Assembly (NCBI GenBank): GCA_036435485.1
Contig: CM071594.1
Span: 198,054,216 to 198,118,215 of the forward strand
Origin: Saposhnikovia divaricata
Lineage: Eukaryota; Streptophyta; Magnoliopsida; Apiales; Apiaceae
Length of the DNA: 64,000 nucleotides
Reading direction: 5' to 3'
A model generated the notes under the pieces. The model did no database searches. It was not told the origin of the DNA and saw nothing but the letters and a program-made list of their open reading frames with translations. Below are positions 1-11,760 of the stretch, piece by piece. The position numbers were made by a program, and so were the translations under genes. How positions within the stretch are numbered: position 1 is the first letter of the stretch; each line of letters opens with the position of its first letter.

Positions 1-968
1 GATTCCATAACAATGTGAGTTCTGAGATTGTATACTTTGAAGGCCTTTGATGCTGAGTATCCTAGAAAGATCGCTTCATCCGATTTGGCTTCAAATTTCC
101 CAAGTTGTTCTGGATGAACTTTCAGGACATAGCATTTTCATCCAAAGATGTGAAAGTATTTCACACTTGGTTTCTTTCCTTTGATCATCTCATAGGGAGT
201 CTTGCCATTAGCATTTACCAAGGTACAGTTTTGAGTGAAACATGTAGTGTTGATAGCTTCTGCCCAAAAATAGGTTGGAAGCTTTGCATCTGCAAGCATG
301 GTTCTTGCTGCCTCTATGAGAGTTCTGTTCTTTCTTTCTACTACACCATTTTGCTGAGGTGTTCCAGGTGCAGAAAACTGTTGAGTAATTCCACTGTCTG
401 CACAATACTCCTCCATTGTAGAATTCTTGAATTATGTACCATTGTCACTTCTGAGCACTTTGACCATGTACTCAGAGCTATTTTGAATATTCTTGACAAG
501 TTCAATGATTTGCTGAGGAGCTTCATCCTTGTTGTGTAAAAAGAATACCCATGTGAACCTTGTGTAGTCATCCACTATAACTAGAGCATATCTTTTCTTA
601 TTAATAGACATAATGTTTACTGGAACAAATAAATCAAGATGCAGCATGTGAAATGGTTCAGTAATTGAATTTTCTGTCATGCTCTTGAAAGTGGTTCTTC
701 TTTGTTTTCCAAGCTGACAAGCATCACAAAGTCCATCTTGCACATAGTTTGCCTGGGGTAGGCCTCTCACCAGATGATGCTTAACAAGTTGATTAAGCTT
801 CTTGAAATTGAGATGTGAGAGCTTCTTGTGCCAATTCCAGCTTTCATCATTTGATGCCTTACTGTAAAGACATCTGACAGTTCCTTTAGATGTGTCACTT
901 AAGCTGGCTTCATATATGTTACCATGTCTCTGACCAGTCAGAACAATGTCTCCATTCTTCATATTCAA
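1..968 (-). pseudogene. copia integrase (zinc-binding domain and catalytic core), broken
   Basis: The minus-strand reading frame carries the GAG-pre-integrase/HHCC module (WHKKLSH, then CDACQLGK), the first catalytic Asp in HLDLF, the VDDYTRF stretch, the second Asp in RSDNGT, and the catalytic Glu region QQNGVVERKNRTL. It then runs to base 1 with the usual LGKFEAKSDE and FLGYS blocks. The frame is continuous but is interrupted by TAA at 432-434 (directly after SDNGT) and TGA at 138-140 (after HIFG). Integrase inserts the reverse-transcribed element into host DNA; this copy cannot make a whole enzyme. The domain assignment is firm from motifs. Confidence 0.93.
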
Positions 969-974
969 GATTTT

Positions 975-1268
975 TCATCCCTTACTGTCAAAGATTGATT
1001 GGTAACCCTTATCACCCAGTTGACTTATGTTTAAAAGTGTGTGTTTCAAGCCTTCAACCAGTGCTACATCTTCTATAATGACATTCTCCAAAATAATTGA
1101 GCCATATCCCAGAGTTTCTCCTTTGTTGCCATCTCCAAAGGATATTACTGGACCAGCTTTCCTCTCAAACTTTGTAAGCAGGGACTTCTTTCCAGTCATA
1201 TGTCCAGAGCATCCACTATCCAAGATAAATTGAATGCTTCTTTCCAATGCCCTGCAAACAAAAAGTAG
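975..1268 (-). pseudogene. copia aspartic protease domain
   Basis: The minus frame contains FILDSGCSGHMTG, the active-site D-S-G signature of retrotransposon pepsin-like proteases in its copia form, followed by the usual ISFGDGNKG and LGYGSI blocks. It lies between the zinc knuckles and the integrase, as expected for copia gag-pol. It is in the same frame as both neighbours but is separated from them by TAG at 1269-1271 upstream and TGA at 975-977 downstream. The protease would cut the polyprotein within the virus-like particle. Confidence 0.92.
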
Positions 1269-2162
1269 CTAGTTAGAATTTTTTAGGACCCAACTTTGAT
1301 TGGATCCTTTCTTACTAACTTTTGAACCAACAGGCTTTGAAGATTTTGCTTTTGATTTACCTGTTGCAGAGTCAACCTCAGACTTAGATTTCACAAACTG
1401 TTTGTGACTAGGAGTTTCAGATTTCAGAGAATAATAGTCATAATACAATTCATGATATTCCTTACACATATAAATGGAATGAAGTAAACTACCACAATGA
1501 TAACAGGGTTCTTGTGGTTGGTATTGAATTCTCTGAGTCTTGGGGAATCTGGACTCAGTTTTCCAAAATGGTTTTTGATTGCAGTCTAGGGCCAAATGAT
1601 TATGATTTCCACATTTATAGCATTTCTTCCTAGGTGCATCAGGTACATTCTTGTAATTATTCTCTTTGTTAATACCTTCTTTTCCATTCCTATTTCTTCT
1701 GATCTTGCTAGACTCTGAAATACTTTCTAGTCTCTGTTTCAACTGAGACTTAGACAGAAAACCTATGTTTACATTCTTAGGTTTTTCTAACACTCTTTCA
1801 TCTGAATTGCTATTGTTGATTCTTTTGTGCACAACTGGGGTACCTTTAGAATCAACAAATTTAACATGTTTAGGTTCAGAAACTATCTTCTTACCTTCAG
1901 ACTTAGATGTGCTAGCTTCAGTCTTACTATCATCACTGACAATAGCTACAGTATCTTCTTTCCTAGCCTTATCAAAACCTAAACCATTAACTTTACCCAA
2001 AATTTGATTTTCAATGGTTTCTTGAGTCTTTTTACCAGAATTGTTAATGGTTTTAATCACATCTCTCTCTTGCTCTAGTTCTTTTCTGACATAGTCATAA
2101 GCCTCAAGAATAACACCATAATCATGCTTAGCTTTATCAGAACTTAACTTATATTCTTCCAT
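1269..2162 (-). pseudogene. copia gag C-terminal part with two CCHC zinc knuckles
   Basis: Two CX2CX4HX4C knuckles are readable on the minus strand: CYKCGNHNHLALDC and, about 40 residues later, CYHCGSLLHSIYMC. They sit in a Lys/Ser-rich, low-complexity context. The N-terminal part is charged and may be coiled coil. Zinc knuckles bind the element RNA during packaging. Two knuckles are more than the single one typical of many copia gags. The frame continues through TAG (1269-1271) into the protease. The ATG at 2162 is probably not a natural start; the stretch belongs to the gag-pol frame begun upstream. Confidence 0.87.
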
Positions 2163-2461
2163 TTGAAGTAACTCAGATTCAAGAAAATTATTTCTATTAA
2201 CTAATTCATCATTCTTATACTCTTGCCTTTGTCATTCTTCTTCTCCTCTTTCTTCTGAAAAGTACCTTTGCTAAATCTTCTCCTGTTGAATCTTCATTTC
2301 TTGAAAGTTTTAGCAAACATATCAAAGAGTTCTTGCATCTCTGATTCAGAATCATTATCTTCAGAGTCTATATCTTCAGTCTCTGACTCAGAACTTTCTT
2401 TGCTCTTCTTCTTCCTCAAGTCTCTTTCACTAGATTCAGACTTTTCTTCTCGAAGCTTCTT
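2163..2461 (-). pseudogene. acidic linker between the copia gag domain and the zinc knuckles
   Basis: After the TAA that ends the gag ORF at 2462, the same minus frame continues as a Lys-rich then Glu/Asp/Ser-rich stretch (for example SESETEDIDSEDND and FDMFAKTFKK) before another stop near 2290. This is the usual low-complexity spacer of copia gag. A frameshift in this interval moves the reading to the zinc-knuckle frame. Confidence 0.6.
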
Positions 2462-3187
2462 TTATTCAGACTGAGCAGTGAGTGCAACAGTTTTCATCTT
2501 TCCTTCACTCCTGCTCTTTTTCTGCAGCTTGTCAAGTTCATAAGCTCTCAATTTTCCATAAACTGCTTCTAATGATATCTCATCAAGATCATTAGCTTCC
2601 TCAATTGCAGATATCTTCTCAATGTAAAAATCAGGAAGAGCTTTCATGAACTTTGTATTCATATCCTCCAAGTCATAATATTTACCATGCATGGCCATCT
2701 CATTGATGAGTTTAGTAAACCTATCAATGGTGTCAGTAAGTAAGTTACCAGACTTGGATTCAAAGTACTCATACTGTTGTATGAGAAGTGTCCTCATATT
2801 CTTCCTGACAGGTTTCGTTCCTTCACAGTGAACCTTTATATTGTCCCATATCTCCTTAGCAGTTTTACACGAGAGAACATAGTTAGTGAGAACAGAATTA
2901 AGACTGTTGAATAGTATGTTTCTCACTTTAGCATCCTTAAGAGCGTTCTCCTTTTCCTTATCTGTCCATTCAGATTTAGGCTTCTCTGCTGTATGTTCTG
3001 GAACTACTTTTCCTTCGACAGTTGCTTGAGGAACAAGCCTTGTTGGAACAAAAGGCCCATCTCTGATTCTGTCAAGATAATCAGGATCTGTTGCTTCCAA
3101 GTGATGCAACATCTTCACTTCCCGTAGAGTATATTCGTTTCTCTTGAGCATGGGGATCTTAGTATTACCATCCTTGTAACCAGACAT
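2462..3187 (-). pseudogene. copia gag (UBN2/gag-polypeptide type)
   Basis: The 241-residue minus ORF begins MSGYKDGNTKIPMLK and has the hallmarks of plant copia gag: KEIWDNIKVHCEGT, the MRTLLIQQYEYF helix, TDTIDRFTKLINEM and FMKALPDFYIEKI. The ATG at 3187 is a plausible genuine start, 36 bases downstream of the primer-binding site. Gag forms the virus-like particle. The ORF ends at TAA 2462-2464, directly before the acidic linker. Confidence 0.9.
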
Positions 3188-3222
3188 AATTGCAGATCTT
3201 TATGATTATTCGAAATCAACCT

Positions 3223-3234
3223 GCTCTGATACCA
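3223..3234 (-). promoter_or_regulatory. primer-binding site (initiator tRNA-Met) of copia C1
   Basis: On the minus strand this reads TGGTATCAGAGC, the standard plant initiator tRNA-Met primer site. It lies two bases inside the LTR boundary and fixes the element's orientation and LTR edge. Confidence 0.95.
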
Positions 3235-3236
3235 AT

Positions 3237-4021
3237 TGTTAACTCGAATAACTTGTAGAAGGGGGGGTTGAATACAAGTTATATAATCGTGTCTGATTTT
3301 TGCTTGATTATATGAACAAGAATAAACGAATGAATCAAACTTTGTTTGTATTAAAATAATCAAATACAAACTCTACCAAAGATGTACAATACCTTTAGCA
3401 GCTGCTGATAATATAAATCTCTCTCTTTGTTTGTTTCGAACTCTCGAATACAAATCTTACGAACTCACTTGCTCACTCACGTACGAACACTGTTTACAAT
3501 GATATAGAGAGAGTATTTATAATGCTACCTATCAACTAATAACAGAATTATAATCTGTCTATGACAATGTTCTGCCGTCCAGTTGATAGTTTCCATCAAT
3601 AGAGAATTCGTTTCCTTCACGATATCTTCTTGCTTGTTTTCCAAAACAAAGATCCTGTTTTATAGCACTTGCCAGTTTCTGTAGCATCCATAATGACATC
3701 ATCAGTAACACGACCGACATCATCAGTAACATGACTGATATCAGAATTTCCCATTGCATCAGGATCTGATTATCCCATCAGTATTTGATCAGGATCTGAC
3801 ATATTGTATCAGGATCTGCTCCTCTGTTCCTGACATGTAGTCCCCGATACACTGTTCCTGACATGTAGTCTCTGACGCACTGTTCCTGACTAAATTCTAC
3901 AGATTACTGTTTAACACATATATCCTAAACAAAGTGCTAAATCCTTTATAAGATCAGGATATACAAGAAGTATTAGCAAAATTCTATTCTTAACATCACA
4001 ACTTATGAATTATTCCTAACA
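3237..4021 (-). repeat. 5' LTR of copia C1 (785 bp)
   Basis: The plus strand starts TGTTAACT next to the primer site and ends TTCCTAACA, giving the terminal inverted repeat TGTTA/TAACA. A TATA box on the minus strand (TATAAATA, 3514-3521) marks the likely promoter. The section from 3690 to 3900 contains repeated motifs related to GACATCATCAGTAAC and ATCAGGATCTG. The right boundary rests on the TAACA terminus alone because no second LTR is available for comparison. Confidence 0.85.
3514..3521 (-). promoter_or_regulatory. TATA box of the C1 LTR
   Basis: The minus strand reads ATTATAAATACTC, a canonical plant TATA box located mid-LTR as expected at the U3/R border. Confidence 0.6.
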
Positions 4022-4111
4022 CCTTAAATTAACAAGAAACATCAAGAACACACTTAGTAATTTTCAGCGTTACTATACCCCTCCTGAAAGAACTGGAAAA
4101 ACGAGGGCCTT
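4022..4111. other. short remnant of older repeat between C1 and B1, ending in the B1 target duplication
   Basis: About 85 bases of non-coding sequence, then GCCTT at 4107-4111. The same GCCTT follows B1 at 18845-18849, so this piece was once continuous with the sequence at 18850 onward. It resembles the interior of LTRs elsewhere in the window (a CATCAAGAACA stretch), which suggests B1 landed in an older LTR. Confidence 0.6.
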
Positions 4112-7100
4112 TATAACACCCCCAGATTCGGGGTCAGGGATCTAGTCGTTACGGTCTCAATTCCCATCCACAAACTCAACATAAATATTAAATTACAACC
4201 TTGTGACCCAAAACAACAACATAAAACACACCCGTTATAGTCCCAGAGTTGAAATCAGAGTCACTACCAAATTTTATTAAGCACATTATGAGTTCTTACA
4301 ATCCAAAAAGAATTACAATGTGAATACATACTCTTTGCCATCCATTATCATAAGTCATACCAGCCCATATATTTGGTGCTGAAAGAATGAATCTATCCTA
4401 CCAATAGCTTTTTCTTCGGCTCTGGTAGTCTCATTGTCCCCGCCAGCGTTGAGTGCGCCTTATGCGATTCATCTGGTCTAGCTATTGTTGTGATATAATA
4501 ATAAAGCAAGGGTGAGCAATAGCCCACCAACAATAATATTTAACCGAACGATAATATATAACAGTTCAAAAGTTTCTTTCAAACCATATGCCATGCATTT
4601 ACGGAAATGATGCCAGTATAATATGAATGATGAAGTTACAGGGTAACTTAGAGTATTTATTTTGTGGAAATATCTGCTAAGTCAAAATAAGCAAGATATT
4701 ATCATTTATCATATAAAGAGGAACTTGCAAGGAAAATATTGCAATTCCAGTTATTAACATTTTTCGAAGTCCTACAACCTGAAAGAAGTCTCTTTGATAC
4801 GTGTTGCGAAAGGCACCGTCAACCTAAAAGAAGTTTCTTCGATACGTGTTGCAAGGAATTCCCAATTTGGGAGATGAACCAATACTGGAGTTATCACGCG
4901 CCAGCTGTCCCACTCCCTGATGATCAGTCGGGGATGGTACAGCCCAATATAGTTTACAACCGGTAGAAGGAAGAACTGATGGCTCCACTTGTCAATGGCC
5001 TTTAATAATAACTCCCTGGCCAATGGTTAGGCCTTGTGATGGACCGCGCGACTCGGCCTCTTACACACGACTCCTAGTTCGAATAAATCCACAGCATTGA
5101 AACGTAGAGTTTGTCCAACCTTCCCCAAGTATAATACTTGTTGATAAGACACCACAAAGTAGTCATATCTAGTTGGAAAGGAAAATACAACATCATATCT
5201 CTCGAGCTGCTGCTTGTTAGAGGATACCATCTTGTTCCAATAATCTTACCCCTCGAATGGTGAGAAGGTTACTCACGGATTCAATTGATAAACAGCAACC
5301 AAGTTGCGAGTGAAACGAATAGTTTTCCAAGATTTATAATATGGAAGTTTGAGCGAGCATTTAAATCCTTTTAAGATAGATTTAAATGAAAAATAAAGAG
5401 TTGGGAACCTTTCCTTGATAAAATAGTCGTAAAGAGACTCTGAAATATTTTGCATAATATCTGGAGGTGAAAGATAATTTCCGAATAATAAAAATCATTT
5501 TAAAAAGAATTTAAAAGAATTAAATAAATATTCCAAGAATATTTTTAACTCAATAATAATTACGGAATATTAATAAATCATAATATTGCTCGTAAGTAAT
5601 CCTCGAATGAATATATAGAATTATTTACTAAATAAATCCCTCCTTAACTGAATATTCAAAATAATATTCATTAAATTATTAAACTCCAATAGTTATTTAA
5701 AATAATATTCAATAAGTAAGTCAAACCTTAAATGAATATTTGAAAATAATATTCATTTAATAATTAATCTTCTAAATGAATATCCAAATAATATTCATTT
5801 AGTAATTAATACTTTAAAGGAATATTCGAAATAATATCCCTTAAGTAAATAGAACTTCCAATGAATATTTTAAAATAATATTCATCAAGTACATAAAATC
5901 TTAAATGAATATTCGAAAGTAATATTCATTTAATAAATAAAATTCCCATGAATATCAAAGTAATTATTTATTAAATAATCAAACTCTAAGTGAATATTCA
6001 AAAATAATATTCACTTAATATTTCTCGGCTGAGATAGTACTCAAATAACATTCTTCGAAAGATTTCCAAGTAATTGATACTTTCTGGAAATATAAATAAT
6101 GTTTAATAATAACATTCCTTAAAATAAATAATAATCTGCCGTTGGAATCCCTCCTGGTTTCCACGACTATCTATATCTCAAAATACCGACTCCCGGTCTA
6201 TATTTAAGAATGAATATCATATGCCCTTCGCTAAGGGTCTTATCAAAACAATCCGGCTTATAACTGATAATTCGTATCTAGTCTATAAGCCAATATCAAT
6301 TCAGGGAACATGTATCATAATATAATTTGACAATAGGCATGCAATCACATATATATATATATATATATATATATTATCACAACAACAGGTTCAAAGTTTT
6401 GAACACTTGCCTGGTAATCGGGTGTGGGTGGAGATAGCGTGTCCTGGGTCTGCTCGATGATCTATAAACAATCAGAACATTCGAGATTAATCACTTAACA
6501 CCTCTTAAAAGTCTAAGTATAAACTTCACTTAAGTCGAAACACGTTTTCGAATTATCTCGTTATACACCTTTTAGTGTAACTCTTTTTATCACCGATATG
6601 ATCCGACATTCGTTCGTTATTAAGACATGTCATCATACCCAAACTTGGTATATACTTAAGTCGTATAAGTTCTAAAGTCGATCGATTACGAACCGAGATT
6701 ATACCTCGAGTTTTATCGTTCGTTTTCTAGTTAGGGTTTTACCGGAAACCGTCTTAATATTTATACTATCATCCTCCATTCTCTTTAATAATTCTTGAAC
6801 CTATTTTCCTTAAATCCCTTCAATAATTCCTTAAGTCTTTCAGTGTCCAAGGAAATCTCGGGGAAAATAAAAGTGCTATTTTTCATAATCCGACAGCTTT
6901 TACATACATTCTTTTTCCCCCCTGGATTAATAATACGAACTCAGAATTTCGTTCCGGGTACTTCTATATAGTGTCGTCTCATAATATTCTCATTTCCACC
7001 AAAAACACTATTCATACTTTATTCTTCCTTCATTCCCTATATTTATGACAATGTCCTTGTTCCTTCTCGGGCATTCCTTAACCCTTTCACGGAACCACTG

Positions 7101-7358
7101 GACTAATCGTTATCGATCTGGATGACATGAGAATATTCTCTTGCTTGGAATTGCCATATCTTATTCCCCTAGGAGTTAGATTATTCTTACCTAAGTTGTC
7201 AACCATTAGCATTCTTCATGACATATAAGTATTTGAATCTAAATCTATTCCTTTCATTCATTACCTCAATCGTTACATCGTAGTCGTAATCACTATTCAC
7301 CATTACCTCAGTACATAATAAGAAGTTTTAATTATATCCAAAATTTGGGGTTCTTACA
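4112..7358 (-). repeat. 3' LTR of B1 (3247 bp)
   Basis: It starts TATAACACCCCC (other family members have TGTAAC) and ends GGGGTTCTTACA. It contains a 45-bp tandem duplication (4778-4856), a hairpin-rich AT section (about 5460-6030) and an (AT)n run at about 6350-6374. Compared with the right LTR it lacks 58 bp near 5335. Compared with B2 and B3 it lacks about 1.5 kb in the promoter-side half. Short ORFs inside are chance. Confidence 0.92.
5460..6030. repeat. AT-rich ladder of short palindromes in the B1 left LTR
   Basis: Roughly a dozen degenerate units of about 40-55 bp. Each contains an inverted repeat of the type ATGAATATT, a 5-10 base spacer, then AATATTCAT, separated by TTAATAATTAA-like linkers. 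Matching ladders lie at about 14345-14910, 37540-38270, 47768-48500 and 55915-56650, always at the same place in the LTR. Confidence 0.8.
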
Positions 7359-7377
7359 GTCTCCCCTCCTTAAAAGG
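7359..7377 (-). promoter_or_regulatory. polypurine tract of B1
   Basis: On the minus strand this reads CCTTTTAAGGAGGGGAGAC, immediately before the 3' LTR. Such a tract primes plus-strand DNA synthesis. An identical tract abuts the LTRs of B2 (40989-41007) and B3 (59348-59366). Confidence 0.85.
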
Positions 7378-10300
7378 ATTCCGTCCCGGAATCAGGTAGG
7401 AAGCAAAGAGTCGTTTCACCTTTCAGCTTCCGGGTCAACTATTACTCGTTCTGCCCTTTCTCAGCACATCTACTGGTGCTACAATACGTACTTTATCCTT
7501 TTTCCATCAACTTTGCTACTTTTTGTACAACACATTATTCGGGTTATGCTCTTACTCAGTCTTATCCTCATTGTTCTTATTGATATCCGCAGTGGCTTTG
7601 GTATCACTATCGTGCTGCGAATTCGGAGATAACCTCGCTCGCACTGTGTATTTCCTGATCACTTTAATCTTCACAATCTCGATCAATATAAAGAAGTGGA
7701 AAGATTTATTGAGAGATCACTATGATCAATTGAACGTTTGTTATATTGCATAGTTAGTACAGAAGGGGGCCAGCCTTTAGTACTTGACAAGCAATTAAAC
7801 AATTAATGGCATTACAATTAGACTTCTATCACACAGACAGAGAGTCACGTAGTAGTACCTCCCCTCCTTAAAGGGTTGTTCTTCTCAATTCAAAAAGAAT
7901 ATGAATAAGAGAGAAGAAAAGAAAATAATTCCAGATAGTTATAGAAAATTTCATGATTGCAAAAATATCATACTTAGATTTTACCTCTGAACAATAGAGG
8001 TTTATCAGAGAAGAAAATAATCGTAATCGTATCAATTACTACTCTATCGTAATCTCACGTGTCAACATATCCTCGTTGCTTGGTCTATCATTCTATGGAC
8101 CTATACTCTGTTTAATCTTAGCAACACTTACTTTTGAAACACCTTTCAACTTCTCCAGTTAAATCGTAGATTTCCTCGCTTGGCATTATTAATACTGACA
8201 TTCCATGCCATGCTACCAGGTCCTTCTTATTCTTAATACTAACACTATCATGTTGTCATCCCGGGAGTTCGTTAGAAAGTCCATTCATTAATCCATTCAT
8301 AACATTCCTTGCTTCACATTCCATAATTATCTTCCCCATCCTTTTCTTTATCAATCACATCATTCTTATTATCTGATTCTTTTTTACTTCTGTTATTTAC
8401 TTCCACCTTCATCTCTTTATTGAGACACCTTTTGCACTTGGCACCTCCTTATTGGTATCCCGTCACATTTGCTCTATAACCATCACGTTATTCCAATTTA
8501 AACACTCCAAAATGAATCTGGCCGATTTATTTAACTTAGATCCAATATAATCTTCTTCTGCCAAACTTGTTTCTCATCACTTGCTCTTTTCTACCCGTGA
8601 TTTTCCACAGGTTGTTCTTCGTAAGTCCGACTAGGTCGTATACCTACCTGCTCGTACTCTTATCATCTGTTGAGCATCTGCCTTTTACTGGCGTAGCCTT
8701 GCCACATGAAACACGTTATGATCATGCTATAAGTTTTGGGGGTAAGGCTGGCTCGAATGCCACCTTCCGAACACTTTTAAACTCTCAGATGGCCCAATAA
8801 GTCTCGGGCTCACCTGCCCTTCCCTCCAAGTCTCATTAATTCTTTCTACGGGAATATATTTAGCATCATGAATCATCAACCTCATATTCTCTATCTTGTT
8901 TCCGCAGAAATACTCTAACACAAACTTGCTTGTCATTCATCGACATGCCATTTAGTTTATCAATAGCAGTACTTTCTTTATCTTTACGTTGTCATCTACT
9001 TGCTTAGAAGAATCACCATCGCTTATTGTTTACGTAGTGCGTTAATAGCTAACCCTACGGGTTTCAAATCCCTTAATGAGACAAAGTAATCGCTATTCCT
9101 TATCCATAAGGAACACTTCCTGAACTTGATGTAGATATTACATGAAGTAGATAGAATTGAAGAAGAGTTTCAAGCATCGCAACTAGGTCCGGTTGATGAA
9201 ACTATCACTTATGCATCTTCCATAAAAGACTGGAAACTTAAGTGTTTACTTCGTCAATTTTGTATCATGGTCCTGGTTCGCCTCAAAACGGGACTTTCTA
9301 AGGTGTGTAGTTTGCTTAAGACGATATCGGGAATCGAATCTTTACTTAAACTATTATTACCATCAATTCTTGCACAGTCATCAGAAGGAATGTAAATTCC
9401 TCCACTCTGATATGACCTTCAAGGTCCTTCCAACTATCATTCTGTTTCTTCGGTATGAACATTTGTAGTTATTCCTCTATACTTAGACTGTCGGCCACCT
9501 CATTGGCCTTTCCTGATAATAATAATTTCTGGTAGTCCTTGTTCTCTGGATATATTTCAATTCAAATTTTTCTACCTCATTCTCATCACTGTTGGGTGAA
9601 AGCATTCTCTCTTAATGCTCTGTTGAAGGTGAAAAATATAACTATCAGTCTTTTTTTCATAAGTCATTGCTTCCACCTTCCCATGGGAATTTTATCAAAG
9701 TTACCCTCAATCATACCTAGGATATTTGTTTTCTTAGTTCTTTCTTGTTCTAGGATAATCTCAACCTTCTTTGGTTCCATCCATACCTCATCATGGTTTC
9801 ATACATGCCTCATCTGACATTATTGTTATTATGTCTTACATTCTCTTCCAAACTTCTAGTTGGAAACTCAGACTATTAACTTTTCCTTGTAAGGTTTCTT
9901 AGGTCGTCCTCATGATTCCTCCTGTATTTTCTAGGTACAGGGTATATCAAAACGTCATTGATCAATACTCTAATAATTCTATTTATGTCCTTTCCAGAAC
10001 TCTTTTTAATAATCCTTACCGGTCATTGTTGCCTTAGCAAGTCCAACTCATATCATCTGAATTCATAATGTCTTTATTAGGGTTAATGCCATCCCTTGTG
10101 CATTCCCCAGGGTTTGTCCTAATTTGTGGATATCCTATCCTTAATTCAACTACCAAGGAATTCTTACATCCTATAATTGGCAATCAAATCATGTATCCAA
10201 AATAAGGGTCTCTTTTCAATCATTCTCATTTGATAATCGATCGGTAGCTTAATGCTAACCTCTTCTTTCAGATAGTTGTCAGCCTATTTGACCTTTCAAA

Positions 10301-11437
10301 AGACAACGTATGTCTATCTGCTCTCTTACAGAACTTGGTGATGGTAGCAAGGATGATTTGGAAGATATTGGTCGAGTTCAACGTGAATCTCTTAGTACTT
10401 ATCGTTCTTCGCAAAGGTACTTGCCTCAGACAAAATTTCTACAGCATACTGATCAATCTCTGACCATTTCTATACTCTCTTCATAAACCTTCAGTGTTTA
10501 CTTTCCATAGTCATAATATATTCATGGTATTCATAATACCCTAACATCATACATCTCAAGTCACTATACTTCTAATTTTTACTCGTAATCTTGGACATTC
10601 GTATACACATGAATCACTTTAGTACGGGTGACCCCATTCCAAAAAGTCTAGTAAATTCCTAATCCAAACATGGGTTTCAAAGGGTTCAGTAGAAGATTCC
10701 TACAATCTCATTAATATTTAATTTATATCAGAAGCCCTTGCAGTCGGTGCTTACTTAAAAGCACCCTGCTTTGTCCTTTCATTGCTGGTATAGTCACTTT
10801 ATAGTCCGTTGTGACTTGGCCTCAACTGGCCACACTAAAATAAAAATATATGATTTTAGGGGTTGGCTAATTAGCATTACTTTTCTAGCAATTGTCGGCA
10901 TAGTGTCTTCTTCTTTGATACCTTTCTACCTTTCCAAAACTTTACTTAATATAAGTCTTAATCGGCTACTCAGCGCCGTCTCCGATCACCTTTCCTCTAT
11001 TTTTATCTTTTCAACTATTCTTATCAATCCCGCGTGCCACGCAAGCTTACCATTCCTGGCATAACAGCCTTTTCACTTAAGTCAATCCCGGAGTTTCTTA
11101 GTCCGGCTGGTTTCTTACTTACATTTCCTGTTTCCGTCCAATCTCACTTCATCATTTTATCTCTACCATCGATTGTAATACTCAGGGTCCATCTACTAAC
11201 CCATATGACAACAACCTTACCCAATCCACAGGGTTCGCTCCAGTTTCCATTCTTTTCGGTGACGTCTATTGATAATCAGAAAGACAAGGCTTGCCAAAAT
11301 TTGTTGGATTTCTTTCCAGAATCAGGATAATTTTGGTCAATCTATCCACCCTCTGGTAACACTAAGCAGATCCCTTTTGAAACCTGAAAAATAGTTCTAG
11401 GAACACCCAAGCAGGTCGAACCGCGCTGTCCAAATGT

Positions 11438-11497
11438 ATTCACAATTATGCTACCGTGCTGCATAAGCGCACCACCTAAACCTGTGTAAGATGCATC
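11438..11497 (-). pseudogene. RNase H remnant in B1
   Basis: The minus strand reads DASYTGLGGALMQHG, matching the gypsy RNase H segment that reads SDASHKGLGCVLMQHG in element G2 of this window. The first catalytic Asp is still visible. No longer open frame surrounds it. Confidence 0.8.
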
Positions 11498-11565
11498 ATA
11501 ATATATCCCAAAGTTTTCCTTCTTCCATTAGGCCATGCCAACATTGGGTCATCGCCAATTCATCT

Positions 11566-11760
11566 TCAGCTCCAGGGAGATTTTCTCACATTTTTCTGCC
11601 TATTCAAACTTCTTATTCCTTGTTGGGGTGGTTGGCCTTTCTCAATTGAAACTACCTTTAAATCGGTGGGGTCAACCAACACACCTTCACTATTGATCGT
11701 ATGTCCTAATAATTGAACTTCATTTTGCCAGATCTCATACTTCGAGAACTTGGCATACAC
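11566..11760 (-). pseudogene. gypsy reverse transcriptase remnant in B1
   Basis: The minus strand reads YAKFSKYEIWQNEVQLLGH and then INSEGVLVDPTDLKVV, the conserved block after the catalytic FVDD-type box of Ty3/gypsy reverse transcriptases (G2 has YAKFSNCEFW and EVQFLGHVI). The FLGLAGYYRRF block that should follow is scrambled. B2 and B3 share a deletion of about 200 bp that removes this stretch (near 45300 and 63640). Confidence 0.85.

Larger units (their letters stand above)
1..4021 (-). mobile_element. Ty1/copia LTR retrotransposon C1, truncated by the left window edge
   Basis: Reading on the minus strand, the order is LTR (4021-3237), primer-binding site, gag, two zinc knuckles, protease, integrase, then the window edge. 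Protease before integrase with no reverse transcriptase upstream is the copia order. Reverse transcriptase, RNase H and the second LTR would lie to the left of base 1. The coding region carries at least five stops and one or more frameshifts, so this copy is dead. It could still be copied as RNA if the LTR promoter works. The target duplication cannot be confirmed because only one end is in the window; the candidate on this side is CCTTA at 4022-4026. Confidence 0.93.

Noticed and set aside
4739..4966. Cys-rich small protein with duplicated FDTCC motif (also at 13556)
   Set aside because: Produced by the 45-bp tandem duplication within the B1 LTR, antisense, and not preserved in B2 or B3.
6350..6374. 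(AT)n run as a possible replication or matrix element
   Set aside because: A simple microsatellite; nothing beyond composition supports a function.
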